Shown: piece by piece, positions 21,036 through 31,623 of the stretch
How positions within the stretch are numbered: position 1 is the stretch's first letter
Layout: each line of letters opens with the position of its first letter
Assembly (NCBI GenBank): GCA_015146655.1
Contig: VKHL01000040.1
Location: 1-64,000, forward strand
Source of the DNA: Ochromonas danica
Lineage: Eukaryota; Sar; Chrysophyceae; Chromulinales; Chromulinaceae
Length of the DNA stretch: 64,000 bases
Reading direction: 5' to 3'
The notes under the pieces: model-generated
What the model was told of the DNA's origin: nothing
The model's input: the letters and a program-made list of their open reading frames with translations, nothing else
The model's database searches: none
Position numbers and translations under genes: made by a program

Positions 21036-22208
21036 ATGAAAATCAAAATGTCCGTCTTGACTCGGCCAATAGGCGATGATGTGGCGATATCTTATGGAAA
21101 CGATTATTTCTCTCTCAGCCAAGTGAAGGAGATTGTAGTGGGTCAGCGGTTCGAAGTGCTCTGTCGCGATGGGCGTCACTATCGCGCAGAAGTGAAGCAG
21201 TTTGACCCCGTCAGCGGAGTTGGCGTGCTGCACTTCTGCCACTGGTCCACAGCCTATGACTACAAAGGGTCTCTCAATGATATCTACATCAGTCCCGATG
21301 GCCTTTACTCTAACGGACAACTCACGAAACTCAACACTTACCCCAGCGAGAGCAACCGCAACAGGCGAAGAGCCTCCGCCTCCTCCTACTCCGCTGAGCA
21401 CAGAGCATCCAAAGCCTTCTTGGAGAGTACGAGATACCCCGATGACTTCCTCTCCAAGCCGCGCTTCACTTTTCGACTGAAAGCGGGGGCGGGAGACGAC
21501 CTTCGCTCGGACAGCGGCGAGTCGGCCGCCACGTCAGCCAAGAAGCGCAGGAGAGCGTCAGTGCCTTCTATGCCCGCTGGCAGTAGTAGTAGCAGCAGTG
21601 ACAACATTCCAAACGGCAGTGGCATTGGCTTGGACAATAGCGCAGACGACCTCCCGAAACACGCGCTGTTTCTGGCCTTGGCGGAGTCGACGCCTCCTCA
21701 ACCCTCTTCCCCCTCACCACCACCCGCACTCCATAAACAACTAGACGTTATCCCTGAATCTGTTGCTCAATCTGTTGTTGCTGCTGCTTCCAGTGCGATC
21801 ACTGAGCAAGCGGTGGCAGCAGCTGTCTCTCCCGAAGAAGAGGTAGCAGAGGCAGTCAGACCTGCTGATGATGGAAGAACTGCCGCAAGATCTTCGTCAG
21901 CATCCCTAATAATACCTCTCGGAGGGCACTCTGCCAAGGCTGAAGCAACGCCCTCCTTCCCAAGCCATCTCATAGCAATCCTGCAGTCCCTGCAATTACC
22001 AGACAGCCTCGCTCGACTGCGAGACGCTCTGCCCCATTCGCTATTAGAGGAGAAGAGTGAGGGCAATCTCTATAGTGCGGGCAATGTGATGAAGTTGCTT
22101 CAAGTTCGCCAATATCTCGACGATGTTTTGCTCAGAATTCTCAACCACCATCTGGCCGCGGAAAGTCAGAACACCAATACCAATCATAGCAATAGCAACA
22201 GCAGGTAG
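21036..22208 (+). CDS. Tudor-knot/chromo-barrel-like protein with disordered tail, 390 aa
   Basis: A single-exon frame. Residues about 25-80 hold LSQVKEIVVGQRFEVLCRDG.HYRAEVKQFD and LHFCHWSTAYDYKGSL.DIY, a five-strand barrel pattern like the Tudor-knot/MRG-type chromo barrel that binds modified histones or RNA. The rest is Ser/Ala/Pro-rich with basic AKKRRRA (about residue 170), suggesting a nuclear signal, and ends in a helical LPDSLARLRDALPHSLLEEK..NVMKLLQVRQYLDDVLLRI segment that may form a partner-binding helix pair. The ATG at 21036 is chosen; a second ATG at 21048 is possible. It is divergent from KATNIP. The barrel assignment is by pattern. Confidence 0.72.
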   Translation: MKIKMSVLTRPIGDDVAISYGNDYFSLSQVKEIVVGQRFEVLCRDGRHYRAEVKQFDPVSGVGVLHFCHWSTAYDYKGSLNDIYISPDGLYSNGQLTKLNTYPSESNRNRRRASASSYSAEHRASKAFLESTRYPDDFLSKPRFTFRLKAGAGDDLRSDSGESAATSAKKRRRASVPSMPAGSSSSSSDNIPNGSGIGLDNSADDLPKHALFLALAESTPPQPSSPSPPPALHKQLDVIPESVAQSVVAAASSAITEQAVAAAVSPEEEVAEAVRPADDGRTAARSSSASLIIPLGGHSAKAEATPSFPSHLIAILQSLQLPDSLARLRDALPHSLLEEKSEGNLYSAGNVMKLLQVRQYLDDVLLRILNHHLAAESQNTNTNHSNSNSR

Positions 22209-22343
22209 TGAATCATAGCAATAGTGGCAACAGCAGCGGGTAGCGAAAGGTCAGTCAAGGCCTTGCAAAGCAGGTGGTGGGGACTATTTATCTGTCTAAT
22301 CTAATAATTGCTACGGTTACTTCCTCTTCTCCATCTTCCAGTA

Positions 22344-23391
22344 TTACTTAGCAGCGGGAGGCGGCAAGAGATGAAGCAAGCAAGGCGCGGCTCTGTCGAT
22401 TGGCAAAATCTCTTCCGACGGCAGCACCGCCCAGCGGTTGTCTTGATCTTCGCTGTACTGCAAATCCAGCGCCGCCTCGCGCAGCAGCGCCAAATCTTTT
22501 GCGCTCATGAACTCTACTGCACCTTCTCCTGTCTCTTCGCTATCCGTGTTCTTGCTCTTCTTCTGCTTCTTCTTCTGCTGCTGTTGCTGTTGCTCCTCAA
22601 GTGGTGGGGTGGAGGGAGGAGCGCCAGTGTCTCCTCCAGCCACTAGCACTGTCCTCTTCCACACAGAGATGCAATCTCTACTAATCGGCAACCTTCCTTC
22701 CAGTTCAGCCACTAGCAGGCAGTGAAAGGTCTCAGCGAGGCTGACCTGGAAGTCTGCCGAGGAAGTGCGGCCGAAGGGAGCCACGGGCGGACCCGCAGCT
22801 GTCCCCGTACTCATCATCTCGCCCACGTGGATTATATAATCTCCCTGGTAGTTCTCAAGACAAGCGGCGGCCATGGATTCAGCCTCGTCGGGGTAACAGA
22901 GGAAAAGCGTCCGTCCCGCCGCGACGGGTTGCTTGAGCACCTCGGCACCTCCTCGCCGCACCTCCGTCCAGGCGCCACCCTCTCCTTCCTTCTTCTTCTT
23001 GCTAGGCAGGAACTTGTCGAATGGGACGATATCCACGCCTCTGTCTTGCAGCAAGCGAGCCCAGTAGCCTTTGCCTGCGCCAATTTCGATGATCGGAGCG
23101 AAATGATGAATTATGTTGAGGCAGCGTTCATCTGGAATCGCCCAGGCAAACTTCTCCACGAGAGCGTTGGTTTCTTCTTCGATCACTTGCCTCGTTTGTG
23201 ACCATTCTTGGTTGAGCTGCTGGGAGTGGAAGAAGCGCCGCCAGTGAGGATACTTGCTTTGCAATTGAAGCACTTCTGTGAGATAATCGTTAGCGATGGC
23301 TTCTCTCACTGGAAGTGAATAATCCAAACTTTGGTTAGATGGGACTGACTTTTCCTTTCTAAGACCTTTTCTCTTCATCATCCATTCAATA
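22344..23391 (-). CDS. SAM-dependent methyltransferase-like protein
   Basis: An open frame of about 349 codons from the ATG at 23391. Residues of the SAM site are clear: IIEIGAGKGYWARLLQDRGVDIVPFDKF, the E/DxGxGxG loop followed by an acidic residue after the second strand. A TLFLCYPDE strand corresponds to motif IV. Similar Gly-rich proteins in fungi and protists (GTGYWAxLLxxRGVDVVAYD type) are of unknown substrate. A Gln/Lys-rich run (QQQQQQ KKKQKK) interrupts the C-terminal part, and the last ~45 residues look folded. An AG acceptor just upstream of the ATG (TTGTTCAG near 23400) suggests an additional 5' exon that I could not place. The right inverted arm begins 236 bp further on. Confidence 0.72.
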
Positions 23392-23627
23392 CTGAACAAA
23401 CAACAACAGCTAAGGCAATTGCTTAATACTGATGCGTAATTACATAAATCAACTTTCACTGTGACTGCACCAACAGATCAATCAGCAATCAGTGATCAAA
23501 TAAACAATGATCAGGGATTGTTAAACCCTCAAGTGAGTGTGAAAGACTGAATGACCAGGGCAGGAAGGGAAGGGTAAAGGAAGTGATGAACACTGGAAGC
23601 ACCTTAACAGCGACCACCAACACAAAA

Positions 23628-23723
23628 GAGGAGCTGCCAGAGGAGCTCATCATCCAGAAGCTGCGTGCTGCCGGAGGAGCTCATCAGCCCACAGGCTACG
23701 AGTTCAGCAACTTTTCCAAGTAG
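23628..23723 (+). pseudogene. Coactosin 3'-end fragment
   Basis: The last 31 codons of coactosin (EELIIQKLRAAGGAHQPTGY to NFSK, stop at 23721-23723) on the plus strand, with no upstream exon. It starts abruptly at the arm edge, and the DNA before it is unrelated. It is a passenger of the inverted duplication. Confidence 0.9.
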
Positions 23724-24432
23724 ACAGACAGCAGACCATATGATCCGCCATGGCCAAGGCTTTCTTTCCCTTTCCCTCCTTACCTACAGTATCATCTGCC
23801 TGTCCTTGCAGATAATACGTAGACTATGCTGTCCTGTTTCTGCACTCCTCATCTGTTTTCTGGCGTAGGATGATGCTGCCCATCGTCTTGTCTGACCTGA
23901 CTGACTGTGATGGTAAAGGCTTAACTGTGGCTAGTTCCATGGCAATGGCTTTTCTCTTTCCCCTCTGCTAATTGGAACACTTGCCAAAGCTGGACTATTC
24001 CTTCACTTACAAAATCAGAATCAACACTCTCAAAACTACTGAGATGTCCATTATGCCCGCTCTTTCTGCTGGCTCTTGTCTTTCGCGCTGCTTCGAGTTC
24101 GTCTGAAAAACAATTGAAACACGATGAGCACGAGAACTGGCAGCACGAAGAAGTATATTCCCTTCTGAGCTAGCTGAGAAATCCTCAAATCAAAATACTC
24201 CGTCGCCGTGAGAAGGCGAGGGTCTGCCCATGGGTCGATGTCATCCGCAAGCCAAGGATGAGCAAAGCGACAGTCTTGTGGACGGATAGAGGGATTATCA
24301 GAGCAGTTGCCTGGGAGATGATAGGTCGACCAGACCTCGTCTAGAGGCAACTGAAGATACCCCTTGGCAATGGGCACGGTTCTCCGTTCCTCCAAGACCT
24401 TCAAGCGCTCTTGGATAGTCTGCAGGATGGAG
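23628..24432 (-). repeat. Right arm of the 805-bp inverted repeat
   Basis: Complement of 15841-16645. Its left edge lies within the coactosin C-terminal codons and its right edge inside the last exon of sulfatase copy A, near the codons for ASILQTIQ. In this arm the sulfatase is whole and coactosin is a fragment, the opposite of the left arm. Confidence 0.93.
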
Positions 24433-26131
24433 GCAGCCTCAGGCTTGAAGGCCAGGTTATTTTGTTCGAGGGGATCTTCTTGCAGGTCGAAGAGGAAGAG
24501 GGTGTTGTTAGCAGCCTTGAGACGAGCAGTGTAGGCGTCGTGCACATTCACATAAGCAAGATACGTCCGCAAGTGGTCGAATGGGGAATTGCCAAACAAT
24601 CTATCCCCCAGCTTGATGCCCCACTCTATCAGATGGCGAAAGGGTAATGTATCCGAAGAATTTATGTGTTGGTCGGCAGACTCATAGTAGTAATGCATAT
24701 CTCTAACAGTCCCATTGACCAACTTGTATCTTCCAACTCGATACACTGTGGCATGCTCATTGAAGAGAAAATCTTCGTCCTCGTACAGATCGTAGAGCAG
24801 TTCATTGCGAGGAGATTTCGTGAAACCCTCCGATACATTTAGAAAGCGGCTGGGCTTCCCGAGAGTGGTATAAGGGACTTCAGGCAAAACCTTTGAAAAG
24901 TCTACAGCATCCATGTCTGCAGGGAAATGCTCAGATGGCACTCCTGCCCAGGTCAAGAGCGTGGGCATCCAATCGCTGATGTGCATGAGTCCATTGTAAA
25001 CACGGACCTCACCAGGACGGGGTGTATAAGAAGCGTCGCGATAAGCCAGAAATCGTTGATTTGGTGTGAAGTCTCGGACTAGAGCAGCAACGCGAGTGCC
25101 TCCTTCCAAACCTGTTGCCTTGCAACCTCTGAGAGGAAAGTTGTTGCCACCAAACCAAGTAGAACCTCCATTATCGGACGTGACGACTACAATCAAGTTC
25201 TCTCCTAAACGCTCTTTGGCATGAGTCAAGATAGAGCCAATCGCTTCATCAGCACCGACGATCATCCCACAAAACTCTCTGCGCCAGTCGTTCACGATAT
25301 CTGAGCACTTGGCCTCATGTTGCGGAAGAGGTTGTAAGGGAGAATGTCCAGCAGTGAAAGGGACGTAGAGGAACAAGGGTCGAGAAGTATCGAAGGATTT
25401 AATGTGCTCGTCAATGAGATTGATCGCACCATCACGAATAGCCTCTGTCGCATGTCGAGGCTCGGCGTAATGATGGAATGTTCCATTGGGATATTCTCTC
25501 ACCCAATCGACCATCATGGGTGGCGCCCAGGGAGTGCCAGACATCTGCTTGGTGTAAGAGTCGAGATCCCACATGTACATGCCAACGAAGTCATCGAAAC
25601 CCTTCCCTGTTGGTGTCTGCTTCTTTTGAGCACTGCCAAGATGCCACTTGCCAATCATAGAAGTGTGATAACCCGCTTCATGCCGTAGCACTTGTGGTAA
25701 AGTGGGCACGTTGTCGGGTAAGCCTGTAATTGAGAGGACAGCAAGTCATCGTTAGAACTATCCCTCCATGAGGGAGATGCAAGCAGGGAAGCACACCTCC
25801 AGGATTACTCGGTGCGATCACAAAGTTCAGTCCAGTGTTAATGTGATATCTTCCTGTCATTAGTGCGGCACGAGAAGGTGTACAGAGTGCATGTGCGTAG
25901 TGCGACTTGAGCTGAATGCCCTCTGTAGCCAGCTGATCAATATTGGGCGTAGGAATGGGGCTGTACTCCGAGTTGTACCCGATATCACTGAACATATCAT
26001 GGTCGGTTAGGTCAGAGTAAACATGATAGGAAGTAGTGTAAGCGAGGATGAAGAACTTACTTCCATCCAGCATCATCGATGAGCAAGAAGAGGATGTGAG
26101 GCGATGAGGATTGTTCCTTTTGTTGGGTCAT
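24051..26131 (-). CDS. Arylsulfatase-family protein, copy A, 644 aa
   Basis: Exons 26061-26131, 25797-25987 and 24051-25723 join in phase. Sulfatases hydrolyse sulfate esters using a formylglycine made from Cys in C-x-P-S-R. Here [13 protein letters not shown] places that Cys at residue 59. Metal and active-site residues are visible: [10 protein letters not shown] (D19, D20), GKWHLG (K113, H115) and [12 protein letters not shown] (D271, N272). A hydrophobic segment (about 600-620, [17 protein letters not shown]) followed by RRTRSS forms a C-terminal membrane anchor. No N-terminal signal peptide is seen, since residues 1-10 are [10 protein letters not shown]; an undetected upstream exon could supply one. 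The best-fitting groups are arylsulfatase B/I/J-like enzymes. The last 382 bp overlap the right inverted arm. Confidence 0.9.
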
Positions 26132-26160
26132 GATAATCTCTGGATCTCTTATTGGCTCAA
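24217..26160 (-). repeat. Homogenised sulfatase block, copy A
   Basis: Pairs with 27339-29282 at a constant offset of 3122 bp. No differences were seen in the parts compared by eye, introns included. The left limit is sharp: just beyond 24217 the two C-terminal coding ends become clearly different (AQKGIYFF against YERGMYFF). The right limit lies 29 bp upstream of the start codon. Confidence 0.88.
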
Positions 26161-27187
26161 TATTTTGTTGTGAATGGCGGCTGTCAATGTGATGCAAAGA
26201 CATGTTCTACCCTCATTTCATTTCATTTCGTTGCAGGGCGTGAGGGGGTCTTCTTCGCTCTTCTCTCCCCGCACGCCTTCCGAGAAATTTCTTCTCGTTT
26301 ATTGGCGGTTTGCACTCAAACAAATGCGTTTCTGCATTTCAACCTCCACTCTCCTCTCTGCTGTTGCAGCAGCAGCTCCCGCGCAACATAGGATTTGTCA
26401 ACAACAAAACAGAGACAACATCATCGGCATTTTATTTTGGATTCGGATTCTGATTCCATTTTACTTTTCTATTTTGCTGCTGTGGCTGTGCTCTGCGATG
26501 GTCTGCAAGCATGGTTGATCTCCTCAAGCATGGTTGAGTACGCCAATTAATGTATATAATATCTTATCATAAGTATGACACATGACAATCTGCTGCTGCG
26601 CAACCTCGCCTCCATCATCCCTCGGCAGTTCCCAATCTGCTCAGATTGCTCTCCGCCTACCGTAGAGAACTTAGACGCTCGCACAGAAGCCTTTGTCATA
26701 CGAGTGTCTGCCACTTCGCTGGATTGAACTCGTTTCGACCAGCTGGTGGGATGCCCGTCAAAGACTTCTAGTGGAGGAAGTTCTCTAAAGCGTGGTGGAA
26801 TTTCTTATAGATCACGCTGCCTCTCTTCTGGTGGAGGAATATTGTCCTGGCCGATTGTTCGATTGCTTGGACTCTGCAAACAGTATGTGTGAAGAATTTC
26901 TTATCCAATACATCGATGATCCATTCTACTTGGCTGGGTGGAGAGTTGGCAGGTTCTTACAACTTTACCTTTCCGATTGTGATGGTTAATGCTCAACTGT
27001 GGCTAGTTGGGTGGCAATGGCTTTTTCCTTCCCCTCTACCTACCAGAACAGTGCAACTCGAAAGCTGGACAATTTCACTTACAAAATCAGCATCAACTGC
27101 TGTCAACTATCCTATCTACATGGTATAGTAGCTTTATGGGTGTCATAGAATGCGCAGATTTCCAACATATCTGCTGTGCCAGTATTT
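26132..27187. other. Mosaic of gene relics between the two sulfatases
   Basis: Bases 26577-26756 match 30925-31130 of the METTL16/21-group gene, lacking its GATGAT run and carrying substitutions that end the frame. Bases 26776-26850 resemble 33388-33460 of TIMELESS. Bases 26968-27160 resemble the 3' flank of sulfatase copy A (about 23905-24040). All are in the same orientation and order as the intact loci to the right. Bases 26160-26520 show weak resemblance to the PIG-H 5' region. This looks like what is left of a second sulfatase/PIG-H/METTL/TIMELESS block after deletions. No intact gene remains. Confidence 0.72.
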
Positions 27188-29253
27188 TCAGAGTCTCATG
27201 AAATTCGCGCTGCTTCGAGCTCGTTTAAACAGAAGACGAAGCGCGATGAAGACAAGAGCCGGCAGCACGAAGAAGTACATTCCCCTCTCATATAGTTGAG
27301 AGAGCTTGAAGTTAAAATACTCCGTCGACGTGAGAAGACGAGGGTCTGCCCATGGGTCGATGTCATCCGCAAGCCAAGGATGAGCAAAGCGACAGTCTTG
27401 TGGACGGATAGAGGGATTATCAGAGCAGTTGCCTGGGAGATGATAGGTCGACCAGACCTCGTCTAGAGGCAACTGAAGATACCCCTTGGCAATGGGCACG
27501 GTTCTCCGTTCCTCCAAGACCTTCAAGCGCTCTTGGATAGTCTGCAGGATGGAGGCAGCCTCAGGCTTGAAGGCCAGGTTATTTTGTTCGAGGGGATCTT
27601 CTTGCAGGTCGAAGAGGAAGAGGGTGTTGTTAGCAGCCTTGAGACGAGCAGTGTAGGCGTCGTGCACATTCACATAAGCAAGATACGTCCGCAAGTGGTC
27701 GAATGGGGAATTGCCAAACAATCTATCCCCCAGCTTGATGCCCCACTCTATCAGATGGCGAAAGGGTAATGTATCCGAAGAATTTATGTGTTGGTCGGCA
27801 GACTCATAGTAGTAATGCATATCTCTAACAGTCCCATTGACCAACTTGTATCTTCCAACTCGATACACTGTGGCATGCTCATTGAAGAGAAAATCTTCGT
27901 CCTCGTACAGATCGTAGAGCAGTTCATTGCGAGGAGATTTCGTGAAACCCTCCGATACATTTAGAAAGCGGCTGGGCTTCCCGAGAGTGGTATAAGGGAC
28001 TTCAGGCAAAACCTTTGAAAAGTCTACAGCATCCATGTCTGCAGGGAAATGCTCAGATGGCACTCCTGCCCAGGTCAAGAGCGTGGGCATCCAATCGCTG
28101 ATGTGCATGAGTCCATTGTAAACACGGACCTCACCAGGACGGGGTGTATAAGAAGCGTCGCGATAAGCCAGAAATCGTTGATTTGGTGTGAAGTCTCGGA
28201 CTAGAGCAGCAACGCGAGTGCCTCCTTCCAAACCTGTTGCCTTGCAACCTCTGAGAGGAAAGTTGTTGCCACCAAACCAAGTAGAACCTCCATTATCGGA
28301 CGTGACGACTACAATCAAGTTCTCTCCTAAACGCTCTTTGGCATGAGTCAAGATAGAGCCAATCGCTTCATCAGCACCGACGATCATCCCACAAAACTCT
28401 CTGCGCCAGTCGTTCACGATATCTGAGCACTTGGCCTCATGTTGCGGAAGAGGTTGTAAGGGAGAATGTCCAGCAGTGAAAGGGACGTAGAGGAACAAGG
28501 GTCGAGAAGTATCGAAGGATTTAATGTGCTCGTCAATGAGATTGATCGCACCATCACGAATAGCCTCTGTCGCATGTCGAGGCTCGGCGTAATGATGGAA
28601 TGTTCCATTGGGATATTCTCTCACCCAATCGACCATCATGGGTGGCGCCCAGGGAGTGCCAGACATCTGCTTGGTGTAAGAGTCGAGATCCCACATGTAC
28701 ATGCCAACGAAGTCATCGAAACCCTTCCCTGTTGGTGTCTGCTTCTTTTGAGCACTGCCAAGATGCCACTTGCCAATCATAGAAGTGTGATAACCCGCTT
28801 CATGCCGTAGCACTTGTGGTAAAGTGGGCACGTTGTCGGGTAAGCCTGTAATTGAGAGGACAGCAAGTCATCGTTAGAACTATCCCTCCATGAGGGAGAT
28901 GCAAGCAGGGAAGCACACCTCCAGGATTACTCGGTGCGATCACAAAGTTCAGTCCAGTGTTAATGTGATATCTTCCTGTCATTAGTGCGGCACGAGAAGG
29001 TGTACAGAGTGCATGTGCGTAGTGCGACTTGAGCTGAATGCCCTCTGTAGCCAGCTGATCAATATTGGGCGTAGGAATGGGGCTGTACTCCGAGTTGTAC
29101 CCGATATCACTGAACATATCATGGTCGGTTAGGTCAGAGTAAACATGATAGGAAGTAGTGTAAGCGAGGATGAAGAACTTACTTCCATCCAGCATCATCG
29201 ATGAGCAAGAAGAGGATGTGAGGCGATGAGGATTGTTCCTTTTGTTGGGTCAT
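27188..29253 (-). CDS. Arylsulfatase-family protein, copy B, 639 aa
   Basis: Exons 29183-29253, 28919-29109 and 27188-28845. The product is identical to copy A through the catalytic domain (same C59, D19/D20, K113/H115, D271/N272), but its last ~47 residues differ: [20 protein letters not shown], then a membrane segment [13 protein letters not shown] and a short basic tail ending FMRL. Both copies keep the anchor hydrophobic, so the tails are diverged and still selected, while the catalytic part has been homogenised. As in copy A, no signal peptide is visible. It is divergent from PIG-H (239 bp between starts). Confidence 0.9.
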
Positions 29254-29282
29254 GATAATCTCTGGATCTCTTATTGGCTCAA
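27339..29282 (-). repeat. Homogenised sulfatase block, copy B
   Basis: The partner of 24217-26160, 1944 bp long, in direct orientation. Outside the block the flanks fall at once to weak similarity, a profile expected of gene conversion between older tandem paralogues rather than of a fresh duplication. Confidence 0.88.
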
Positions 29283-29491
29283 GAATTTGTTGTGACCCGC
29301 CGTGCAGGCACCGCCCTGGTCAGTCACAGAGAGAAGGCAGCGGCAGACATTCTGCGCGATGTGAGGGCAGAGGGTTGCGATGCGATCCAAAACATATTTT
29401 GGTTCTCTCAGACCGTTCGGGTTTCTCTCCTCGCCGTTCGCAAATAAACGCGTTTTTGACTTTCCCACGACCCTCTGCCGCGAAAACAAAA

Positions 29492-30281
29492 ATGAAGAAA
29501 ACCATTTTATTCAAAGAGCAGCGGATCTCGTCGAGTATCTTCGAGTACACCTCCTCGATATCTTTCCGTTGGCATAGTAGACGATCCAAAGATGAAATTA
29601 CTACTGCGAATCAATCCACAGCGGACGATATCTCCTCTCTCTCTCTCGATGCCGGCGACGACGAGTTGCATCCCCTCCTGCTGAGCTCTGCCACTTTGTC
29701 AGAGAACTCCGTTCATCACTTATTTTGTTTAGTGCTACATCACGGCCTCTACGGCCTGCTGACTGTGTCTCTCCTGGCGATGGCTCTCGTTGACTCGCGG
29801 CTGTGGCTGCTGGCGCTCATCGCGTGCGCCATGTTCATCCACTGCTGTACCCTCATCTGCTCTACTGCTATGCGAGGTAAATGCCTATCTTTGCTCATTT
29901 TGCTTGCATAGCTCAGTAACAGCTTGTGTTTCTTGTCTGCACCACCAGAGAGCGTGACCATCATCCACGACATTGGCATTCAGCTCAGAATCGCGTACCC
30001 TTTCTGTGCCGAGAAGTTGGTGGTGAGGCAGAGACTTTTTTAATCCCCTTTACCTTCCTCTTTGATTGTTCCAGCTGTGTGTGCAGTTCTTCGACAAGGA
30101 CCGGCTGGAGGGCGTCTTCATCCACGAGTTCATCCAGGGGTCCACAGTGCAGGCCTGCCTCGCCTTCTTGCTGGAAGGAGAAGAAAGGTTGATCTTGGCC
30201 TTTGACAACTGCTATCCAGGCTATCAAGCATTGCAGACTGTCTATCGAAACTGCCTTGCCATGGTCAAGACCGAGCGATGA
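29492..30281 (+). CDS. PIGH: GPI-GlcNAc transferase subunit H (PIG-H), 221 aa
   Basis: Exons 29492-29876, 29949-30022 and 30075-30281. PIG-H is a cytosol-facing subunit of the ER complex that makes GlcNAc-PI, the first step of GPI-anchor synthesis. A hydrophobic hairpin covers about residues 78-123 (HHGLYGLLTVSLLAMALVDS, then RLWLLALIACAMFIHCC). It is followed by the PIG-H domain: ESVTIIHDIGIQLRI, FFDKDRLEGVFIHEFIQG (matching the family FIP...I.DVVINE strand), VQACLAFLL, LILAFDNCYPGYQALQTVYR. Human PIG-H has 188 residues. The domain fits well although short and divergent. A two-way donor choice (GTGGTGAG) could alter one residue. Confidence 0.82.
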
Positions 30282-30499
30282 TAGCCAATAAATCCGAACG
30301 TTTATATTGTGCTGTGGACTGTTTTATTGTGTGTTGATAAGATGAAAGCTGTAATCCGTATTGTTTCGACTGGAGAGAAGGGCCGCCAGATGTCTTGTGG
30401 GCAGCAATATATATCCTCCATTCATTTAATGTTCAACTCATGCTAGAAGACGAGTTAAGTTAACGTTCTCCATAAGTTAATGATTTTCATAAGTTAACG

Positions 30500-31567
30500 A
30501 TGGCGGGAATTGAAATGGCAATGGCAGAGGATGACTTTCTGTGGCAATGCGCTCTTTCGTCTGCTCCGATAAAGGACCGTTCCTTTATTATCCCTGATGG
30601 AATAGATCTTGAAGTGATTGAAGATCGACCGGACTTTGTGACCACGTCATTCTGCATCAGTCCGAAGCAAAGAGAAGAAGACGAAAAGAAGCTGACCGTC
30701 CAAGTGCTGGAGGAAAGAGGAGAAGGTGTTGTGGACGTGATTGGAGGGGAGGTCTGGGAAGCGGCTCTGCTTCTCTGCGCTCTGCTGCGGCAGGAAGTGT
30801 CTCGCCTCAGCGCCTACAACGTCATGCTGGAGCTCGGCAGCGGCGTTGGCCTGCCCGCGCTCATGCTCGCCCACCTGCTGAGCCAAGACGCAGTTCACAG
30901 CAAGAAATATCACCATATCGTCATGACAGACTATGACAATCTGCTGCTGCGCAACCTCGCTTCCATCATCCCTCGGCAGTTCCCAATCTGCTCAGATTGC
31001 TCTCCGCCTACCCTAGAGAACTTAGACGCTCGCACAGATGATGATGATGATGATGGAAGCCTTTGTTGTCATACGAGACTATCTGTTGCTGCACTGGATT
31101 GGACTCGTTTCGACCAGCTGGTGGAATGTGGCGAGGCGTTCATTCCAGAGCTGGTCGTTGGCGAGGTCGACTTGGTCTTTGGGTCGGCGCTGTGTTACGC
31201 TCCAGTCCACGCTCGTCTGCTTTATCGTTTGCTGCATTGCCTAGTGACGCGATGGAAGTGTCAAGAGGTGATCGTATTGCAAATAGGAGATCGTGAAGGC
31301 TTCCAGGTCTTGCTGTCCCAGCTGAGAGAAGGTCTGGCGGGGGAGATGGAGATTTCGACGGAGACCGTCTCTGAGGAAGTCTATCGCTCTGCAGGCCTCT
31401 GCATGCGCTCACGCATCCCTTCCTCTGCCCTATCGCTCCATGAAGACCAGCTGGTCTATGAGTATGTTTTCCCCGAAGACGAAGAGGGCGGCGGCAACTG
31501 TAAGGAAAGGCTCTTGCGCACCAATCGAGAAAGCTTTTGCTTGCTGAGGTTGTTGAGAAGAAGATAA
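30500..31567 (+). CDS. Methyltransferase_16 (METTL21/22-like) lysine methyltransferase, 355 aa
   Basis: Single exon. An acidic N-terminal domain leads to GGEVWEAALLLCALL, the family (V)W.(A)..L..(L) motif, then the SAM site NVMLELGSGVGLPALMLAHLL (E-L-G-S-G-x-G) and motif II IVMTDYDNLLLRNLASI. An EVDLVFGSALCYAP strand replaces the usual DxxY motif (D-L-V-F-G-S). Members methylate lysines of chaperones, elongation factors or histones. The Asp run at 31037-31055 (GATGATGATG...) is a small triplet repeat absent from the relic at 26577. It converges with TIMELESS, 56 bp away. Its exact METTL subgroup is unclear; METTL22 is the closest by pattern. Confidence 0.8.
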   Translation: MAGIEMAMAEDDFLWQCALSSAPIKDRSFIIPDGIDLEVIEDRPDFVTTSFCISPKQREEDEKKLTVQVLEERGEGVVDVIGGEVWEAALLLCALLRQEVSRLSAYNVMLELGSGVGLPALMLAHLLSQDAVHSKKYHHIVMTDYDNLLLRNLASIIPRQFPICSDCSPPTLENLDARTDDDDDDGSLCCHTRLSVAALDWTRFDQLVECGEAFIPELVVGEVDLVFGSALCYAPVHARLLYRLLHCLVTRWKCQEVIVLQIGDREGFQVLLSQLREGLAGEMEISTETVSEEVYRSAGLCMRSRIPSSALSLHEDQLVYEYVFPEDEEGGGNCKERLLRTNRESFCLLRLLRRR

Positions 31568-31623
31568 CGATAACCACACAACAAGAAACCCGTGTGATAT
31601 GATACTTTAACTATGACATGTTA

